Shown here: positions 7,387 to 11,229 of the stretch, piece after piece
Position numbering within the stretch: position 1 is the stretch's first letter
How the letters are laid out: each line of letters begins with the position of its first letter
Assembly: GCA_025456105.1 (NCBI GenBank)
Contig: JALOLG010000015.1
Coordinates: forward strand, 1-11,229
Source of the DNA: Ilumatobacteraceae bacterium
GTDB lineage: Bacteria; Actinomycetota; Acidimicrobiia; Acidimicrobiales; Ilumatobacteraceae
Length of the DNA stretch: 11,229 nucleotides
Direction of reading: 5' to 3'
Translations under genes and position numbers: made by a program
Notes under the pieces: generated by a model
What the model was told of the DNA's origin: nothing
Database searches by the model: none
The model's input: only the letters and a program-made list of their open reading frames with translations

Positions 7387-8127
7387 GTGCTCACGATCCG
7401 GTTCGACCGGCTCGGCCTGCGGCCGGGCGACCGCGTGCTCGACGTCGGCGCCGGCTTCGGCCGGCATGCGTTCGAGGTGGCGCGCCGGGGTGCCCGGGTC
7501 GTCGCGCTCGACTACGCCGACGACGAGGTGGTGCAGACCCGAGCCACCATCGGCGGCATGGTCGACGCCGGCGAGATCTCGCTCGACCGCTGGCTCGGCG
7601 GGGTGCGCGGCGACGCCACGCGGCTCCCCTTCGCCACCGGTTCGTTCGACGCGGTCATCACCTCGGAGGTGCTCGAGCACATCCAGGACGACGTGGCCGC
7701 GATCGCCGAGATGGTGCGGGTGCTGCGGCCCGGCGGTACGTTCGCCGCGACGGTGCCGTCGTGGCTCCCCGAGAAGGTGAACTGGATGCTGTCCGACGAG
7801 TACCACGCACCGGCGGCACCCGGCGGGCACGTCCGGATCTACTCGGCCACCGAGCTCAAGGCGAAGCTGCGCGCCGCCGGCCTCACGGTCACCGGCAGCC
7901 ACCACGCCCACGCCCTGCACTCGCCGTACTGGTGGCTCAAGTGCGCCGTCGGGCCGCGCAACGACGACCACCCGCTGGTGGCCCGCTACCGGCGCTTCCT
8001 CGAGTGGGACATCGTCGAGCAGCCCCGCAGCACCGCGCTCGCCGAGCGCGTGCTGGCACCGGTGCTCGGCAAGAGCTACGTGATCTACGCCCAGCACGCC
8101 GGTGTGGCCCAGACGGTGGCGGCATGA
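7387..8127 (+). CDS. Class I SAM-dependent methyltransferase
   Basis: A 246-residue Rossmann-fold methyltransferase. SAM motif I is VLDVGAGFGRHA (residues 17-28), the acidic residue ending strand 2 is in VALDYADDE, the adenine-binding loop is RGDATRLPF, and the post-motif block is FDAVITSEVLEHI (Asp88, Glu94, His98), followed by MVRVLRPGGTF. The type resembles UbiE-like small-molecule or lipid methyltransferases. The C-terminal half (GGHVRIYSATELKAKLRAAGL, then the aromatic HSPYWWLKCAVG) probably binds the acceptor. The GTG start directly abuts the stop of the glycosyltransferase, and the stop overlaps the next ATG by 4 bp (ATGA). The likely target is therefore the product of the neighbouring glycosyltransferase; this is inference. 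Confidence 0.9.
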   Translation: MLTIRFDRLGLRPGDRVLDVGAGFGRHAFEVARRGARVVALDYADDEVVQTRATIGGMVDAGEISLDRWLGGVRGDATRLPFATGSFDAVITSEVLEHIQDDVAAIAEMVRVLRPGGTFAATVPSWLPEKVNWMLSDEYHAPAAPGGHVRIYSATELKAKLRAAGLTVTGSHHAHALHSPYWWLKCAVGPRNDDHPLVARYRRFLEWDIVEQPRSTALAERVLAPVLGKSYVIYAQHAGVAQTVAA

Positions 8128-9152
8128 GCGACATCCCGCACATCGACGGCGTGCTCACGGCCGACGAGGTGATCGCCACCGCCGAGCACCTCGCGTCGCT
8201 GCAGCTGCCGAGCGGGATGATCCCGTGGTTCCCCGGCGGGCACTGCGATCCGTGGAACCACGTCGAGACCACGATGGCGCTCGACGTCGCCGGCTTCCAC
8301 GCCGAGGCCGAGCGAGGCTACGAGTGGCTCGCCGACATCCAGCGGCCCGACGGCAGCTGGCACAACTACTACCGGTCGGATGGCACGGTGGAGGAGGCCA
8401 AGCTCGACACCAACGTGTGCGCGTACATCGCCACGGGCGTCTGGCACCACTGGCGCTGCACCTGGGACCGCAGCTTCCTCGACAACCTGTGGCCCACGGT
8501 CGAGCGCGCCCTCGACTGGGTGCTCGACCACCGCCGGCCCGACGGGACGATCCTGTGGGCGGTCGAGCCCGACGAGCGGCCCTGGGACTACGCGCTGCTC
8601 ACCGGGTCCGCCAGCATCCAGCACGCCCTCCGGTGCGGTGCGGCCGCCGGGCTCGCCATCGGCGACGCACGACCCGACTGGGTCGAGGCCGCCGACCACC
8701 TGTGCCGCATGGTGGCCCACCGTCCCGACGTGTTCGAGCCCAAGGACCGCTGGGCGATGGACTGGTACTACCCGGTCCTCACCGGCACGCTCGTGGGCGA
8801 GGCCGCCGAGGCCCGCCTCGCCGCCGGCTGGCCGACGTTCGTGATGGAGGGCCTCGGCATCCGGTGCGTGAGCGACGAGCCGTGGGTCACGGCCTCGGAG
8901 ACGGCCGAGTGCTCGCTCACCCACGCCGTGGCGGGCGAGACCGACCGGGCGATCGACCTGCTGTCGTGGACCCGTCGGCACCGGCTCGACGACGGCTCCT
9001 ACATCACGGGCATCGTGTACCCCCGCGAGGAGTGGTTCCCGACGGGCGAGCACAGCTCGTACACGGCCGCCGCCGTCATCCTCGCGGCCGATGCGATCAC
9101 CGGCGCCTCCCCGGCCGCAGACGTGTTCGTGCCCCGTCATACACTCGCCTGA
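8124..9152 (+). CDS. Alpha/alpha-toroid protein, 'prenyltransferase-like', function unknown
   Basis: A 342-residue protein rich in Trp, Asp and His, with repeated helical hairpins typical of (alpha/alpha)6 toroids. These include prenyltransferases, squalene cyclases and six-hairpin glycosidases. Residues 62-79 (ERGYEWLADIQRPDGSW) fit the QW motif of the squalene cyclase/prenyltransferase repeat. Weaker copies are seen at RALDWVLDHRRPDGTILW and LLSWTRRHRLDDGSY. The DxDD acid of class II terpene cyclases is absent. Conserved-looking acidic and aromatic patches (CDPWNHVETTMALD, WAMDWYYPVLTG, EEWFPTGEHSSYTAA) resemble a carbohydrate-active pocket. No signal peptide is present. It overlaps the methyltransferase by 4 bp and ends in TGATG shared with the acyltransferase start. 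I infer a glycan- or lipid-linked-sugar enzyme; catalysis is unproven. Confidence 0.75.
   Translation: MSDIPHIDGVLTADEVIATAEHLASLQLPSGMIPWFPGGHCDPWNHVETTMALDVAGFHAEAERGYEWLADIQRPDGSWHNYYRSDGTVEEAKLDTNVCAYIATGVWHHWRCTWDRSFLDNLWPTVERALDWVLDHRRPDGTILWAVEPDERPWDYALLTGSASIQHALRCGAAAGLAIGDARPDWVEAADHLCRMVAHRPDVFEPKDRWAMDWYYPVLTGTLVGEAAEARLAAGWPTFVMEGLGIRCVSDEPWVTASETAECSLTHAVAGETDRAIDLLSWTRRHRLDDGSYITGIVYPREEWFPTGEHSSYTAAAVILAADAITGASPAADVFVPRHTLA
9140..9145 (+). promoter_or_regulatory. Putative leaderless -10 element for the acyltransferase gene
   Basis: TACACT matches TANNNT and ends 6 nt before the ATG at 9152. It lies inside the last codons of the toroid gene. The short AT-containing CATACACT stands out in GC-rich DNA. 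It could start a separate leaderless transcript for the acyltransferase and the MFS gene. No clear -35 is seen. Confidence 0.42.
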
Positions 9153-9922
9153 TGGCGTCGCGCTTCCTGCGGAGCGGGTTCTCCCGCACCGTGTTCAGCA
9201 TCTGGAGCTGGTTCGTGCTCGGGGTGCTGGTGCTCCTCTGGCTCCCGATGGTCGCCGTCGTGCGACTCGTCACGGCGCCGTTCGACCCGGGTCGCTACCA
9301 CGCCGGTCTGCTGTTCCGGAAGCTCGCCGTCGTCCACCAGAAGCTCACCCCGCTCTGGCGGTTCCGGGTGGTGGGCGAGGTGCCGCCCGACCCGCGCCGG
9401 CCGTACGTGGTGGTCGCGAACCACGAGTCGTTCGTCGACATCCTGCTCATCTCCCACCTGCCGATGGAGATGAAGTGGCTCAGCAAGGTCGAGATCTTCA
9501 AGATCCCCGTCGTCGGGTGGCTCATGTCGCTCGCCGGCGACATCAAGCTCACCCGCGGCGACCGCAAGAGCATCGTCCTCGCGCTGCGCGAGTGCCGCGA
9601 CCGACTCGACAAGAAGGTGTCGGTGATGGTGTTCCCCGAGGGCACCCGCTCGGCTTCGGGTGAGCTCGGACCGTTCAAGGACGGCGCGTTCGCGATTGCG
9701 ATCGAGGCGGGCGTGCCGATCCTCCCGCTCGTGGTGCACGGCGCGCGCACGGCGCTCGTGAAGCACGACTGGCGCCTCGGCGTCTCGGAGGCCGAGGTGC
9801 ACATCCTCGAGCCCATCAGCACCGAGGGCCTCACGCGCGCCGACGTCGCCGACCTCCGCGATCGCACCCGGGCGCTCATCGCGGCCGAGCTCGACCGGAT
9901 GCGCGCCACGATCCCCGGCTGA
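9152..9922 (+). CDS. 1-acyl-sn-glycerol-3-phosphate acyltransferase (PlsC family)
   Basis: A 256-residue membrane-bound acyltransferase that would acylate lysophosphatidate or a related lipid acceptor. A hydrophobic segment at about residues 14-40 anchors it. The four family motifs are present in order: NHESFVD (catalytic His91 and Asp96 of HX4D), AGDIKLTRGD, VFPEGTRS (Phe161, Glu163, Arg166) and VPILPLVV (from Val188). The ATG shares one base with the TGA of the toroid gene (TGATG). The next gene starts 12 bp after its stop. Genomes often hold several PlsC paralogues, so the acceptor may be ordinary lysophosphatidate in phospholipid synthesis or a glycolipid linked to the upstream cassette; sequence alone does not decide. 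Confidence 0.92.
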   Translation: MASRFLRSGFSRTVFSIWSWFVLGVLVLLWLPMVAVVRLVTAPFDPGRYHAGLLFRKLAVVHQKLTPLWRFRVVGEVPPDPRRPYVVVANHESFVDILLISHLPMEMKWLSKVEIFKIPVVGWLMSLAGDIKLTRGDRKSIVLALRECRDRLDKKVSVMVFPEGTRSASGELGPFKDGAFAIAIEAGVPILPLVVHGARTALVKHDWRLGVSEAEVHILEPISTEGLTRADVADLRDRTRALIAAELDRMRATIPG

Positions 9923-9934
9923 CCGGCGAGCCGC

Positions 9935-11086
9935 ATGGCGCTCCGACTCCGCATCCCGGCCGGGATCGTCGCCGCGTCGGTCGTGAGCACGGTGGTGTTC
10001 AGCGCGACGCCGTTCCTCGTGAAGGCGGTCGCCGACGACTTCGGCGTCGGGGTGGGCGCGGCCGGTGCGCTCTCCACCGTGCAGCTCGGCGGGTTCGTGG
10101 TGGCGAGCTGGTTCGCCGGTCGCTACCTCCGGCCACGCCGCCGGATCCTCACCACCGCGGCCGTGCTCGGTGTCGTGGCCAACCTGCACGCGGCGCTCAC
10201 GCCGTGGTTCGTTGGGCTCGCCATCGACCGGTTCGCCTCGGGGGTGTCGCTCGGGCTCGTGGCGTGGATCTCGTGGGCCGAGGTGTTCGGCGACGACGAG
10301 CGCGTCGGCGACGTGGCCGTGATCGGCCCGATCGTCGGCATGCTGGCGTCACCGGCGATCGCCGTCCTGCTCGACGGCCAGGGCACGAGCGCGCTGTTCG
10401 CGGCGCTCGCGGTGCTCAACCTGGTGCCGCTCGCGTTCGTGCGCGGCACGCGGTTCGATCGTGCCGCCGCGCCGAAGCGCAAGCGCCATCGTCCGGCACG
10501 CTCGGCCATGGCGGTGCTGGCGTGCCTCGGCGCCCTCACGTTCGGCGGGTCGGCGGTGTTCGTGTTCGCCGGCTCGATCGGTGCCGACCTGGTCGGCATG
10601 GCCCCGCTCGCGGTGTCGCTGGCGTTCAGCGCGAACTCGATCGCGGGCGTGCCCACCGCACGCTTCCGGGGTGAGCGCCGCCTCGCCGGGCTGTTCATGG
10701 CGATCACGGGTGTCGCAGCAGTCACGATCGGCGTCGTGCACCACCCGGTGGCGTTCTGGATCGCGATGATCGCCTGGGGAGCGGCGTTCTGGATGGGCAT
10801 CCCGGGCGCGTTCTCGCTGCTGGCGTCGCGGTCGCTGCGCCCCGACGAGCGCGCCGGCGATGCGCAGTCGGTGATGGCGCTCGGCCGCGTGTTCGGCCCG
10901 CTCATGGGAGGGCTGCTGTACGACGGCACGTCGTCGACGACGCTCGGCCTGGTCGGCGGCGGGATCATGCTCGCCGCCTCGGCGGCGCTGCTCTACGTCG
11001 AGTGGCGGATCCGCCCGATGAGCTTCGACGTCCCGGCGGCGGTGCTCACCCGCTGGCGCACCGACCCGGTCAAGGACGCCCGATGA
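9935..11086 (+). CDS. MFS-family transporter-like membrane protein
   Basis: A 383-residue polytopic protein with about eleven or twelve hydrophobic segments. The two halves are joined by a basic cytosolic loop (TRFDRAAAPKRKRHRPARS, near residues 174-190). A motif-A-like AGRYLRPRRRIL follows the second segment, as in the major facilitator superfamily, and ADDFGVGVGAAGALSTVQLGGFV is the usual TM1-TM2 region. MFS members move small solutes with a proton or other gradient. The length is slightly short for the family. The ATG at 9935 follows the acyltransferase by 12 bp with no strong ribosome site. The substrate is unknown; drug or metabolite efflux is a common guess. The last codons (Asp-Ala-Arg-stop) lie in the first unit of a tandem repeat. 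Confidence 0.82.
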   Translation: MALRLRIPAGIVAASVVSTVVFSATPFLVKAVADDFGVGVGAAGALSTVQLGGFVVASWFAGRYLRPRRRILTTAAVLGVVANLHAALTPWFVGLAIDRFASGVSLGLVAWISWAEVFGDDERVGDVAVIGPIVGMLASPAIAVLLDGQGTSALFAALAVLNLVPLAFVRGTRFDRAAAPKRKRHRPARSAMAVLACLGALTFGGSAVFVFAGSIGADLVGMAPLAVSLAFSANSIAGVPTARFRGERRLAGLFMAITGVAAVTIGVVHHPVAFWIAMIAWGAAFWMGIPGAFSLLASRSLRPDERAGDAQSVMALGRVFGPLMGGLLYDGTSSTTLGLVGGGIMLAASAALLYVEWRIRPMSFDVPAAVLTRWRTDPVKDAR

Positions 11087-11148
11087 GGGCGCCGCGTCTC
11101 AGGACGCCCGATGAGGGCGCCGCATCTCAGGACGCCCGATGAGGGCGC
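11073..11148. repeat. 28-bp tandem repeat, 2.7 copies
   Basis: Units begin at 11073, 11101 and 11129 (the last is only 20 bp) with AGGACGCCCGATGAGGGCGC. Full units continue CGC[G/A]TCTC, with one difference between units 1 and 2 (11096 G, 11124 A). Unit 1 contains the MFS stop codon, so later units carry copies of the codons for Asp-Ala-Arg-stop. The near identity suggests recent tandem duplication or strand slippage. Confidence 0.92.
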
Positions 11149-11152
11149 GTCA
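11075..11152. terminator. Three hairpins between convergent genes, possible bidirectional terminator
   Basis: Each unit forms a CGCCC/GGGCG stem with a GATGA loop: 11077-11091, 11105-11119 and 11133-11147. In the third, GACG (11131-11134) can also pair with CGTC (11148-11151) with a 2-nt bulge, extending the stem. The loop of the first contains the MFS stop; the extended third reaches the stop of the opposing gene. There is no T-tract, which is common for high-GC actinobacterial terminators, so function is inferred from position and structure. Confidence 0.5.
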
Positions 11153-11229
11153 GTCGACGCGCTCGAGGATGCGGAGCGAGCCCGTGGCCGATGCCAGCCG
11201 GAACCGCCCGCTCTCGAGCGCCGGCACGA
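11150..11229 (-). CDS. 3' end of an unidentified minus-strand gene (partial)
   Basis: The last 25 codons and a TGA (complement of 11150-11152) are visible, reading VPALESGRFRLASATGSLRILERVD. Nearly every third codon position is G or C (24 of 25), as in neighbouring genes, which supports real coding. It converges on the MFS gene with 63 bp between the two stop codons. The fragment is too short to recognise a family. Confidence 0.5.
   Translation of the reverse strand, partial: VPALESGRFRLASATGSLRILERVD

Noticed and set aside
6004..8097. Minus-strand open frame of 697 codons opposite the GT4 and methyltransferase genes
   Set aside because: It mirrors two confidently identified genes codon by codon, has no recognisable domain and is biased to His, Asp, Arg and Gly, as expected of antisense reading. 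Similar frames at 1029-2816, 3118-4572, 8085-9140 and 9137-10189 were rejected for the same reason.
6408..8123. Upstream in-frame extension of the toroid gene through the GT4 and methyltransferase region
   Set aside because: The extension is an Arg/Pro/Ala-rich out-of-frame reading of two real genes. The ATG at 8124 with the 4-bp overlap is the natural start.
11073..11148. Short direct repeats as a possible CRISPR array
   Set aside because: The 28-bp units are directly adjacent with no spacers between them, and there are no cas genes.

Overview
The window is very GC-rich (about 70%) with strongly G/C-biased third codon positions, frequent GTG starts and tightly packed, overlapping genes. The protein families present (class E sortase, Firmicute/Actinobacteria-type coproporphyrin ferrochelatase, Lnt, an actinobacterial GT4) point to a high-GC actinomycete. 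A member of Acidimicrobiia (Ilumatobacter-like) is my best guess, but that is inference from style and not from a marker gene.

Left block (1-4845, plus strand): the 3' end of hemE, then hemH and hemY, in the hemE-hemH-hemY order known from Bacillus. In Actinobacteria and Firmicutes these enzymes belong to the coproporphyrin-dependent haem route, so HemY is best read as coproporphyrinogen III oxidase (CgoX) and HemH as coproporphyrin ferrochelatase (CpfC). The last enzyme, ChdC/HemQ, is not in the window. The same tightly spaced run continues into a class E sortase that carries a lipoprotein signal peptide, and then into an apolipoprotein N-acyltransferase (Lnt). The Lnt overlaps the sortase by 4 bp and has Ser-Trp where the catalytic Cys-Tyr should be.

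Centre (4750-5199, minus strand): a D-aminoacyl-tRNA deacylase (dtd) whose 3' end overlaps the 3' end of lnt by 96 bp on the opposite strand. Upstream of it is a short divergent intergenic region holding a 30-bp imperfect palindrome.

Right block (5316-11086, plus strand): six genes with gaps of 12 bp or less. They are an aldose-1-epimerase-like protein, a GT4 glycosyltransferase, a class I SAM methyltransferase, an alpha/alpha-toroid ('prenyltransferase-like') protein of unknown function, a PlsC-type acyltransferase and an MFS-like membrane protein. The middle three (GT4, methyltransferase, toroid) are coupled with 0-bp and 4-bp junctions and look like one functional unit, perhaps for a methylated glycan or glycolipid. 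The acyltransferase and epimerase would fit that theme, but no product can be named.

Right edge: the MFS stop codon lies inside the first of three 28-bp tandem hairpin units (11073-11148). These separate it from the converging 3' end of an unidentified minus-strand gene that runs off the window. No RNA genes, CRISPR arrays, insertion sequences or phage genes were seen, and no stretch over 300 bases lacks a gene.
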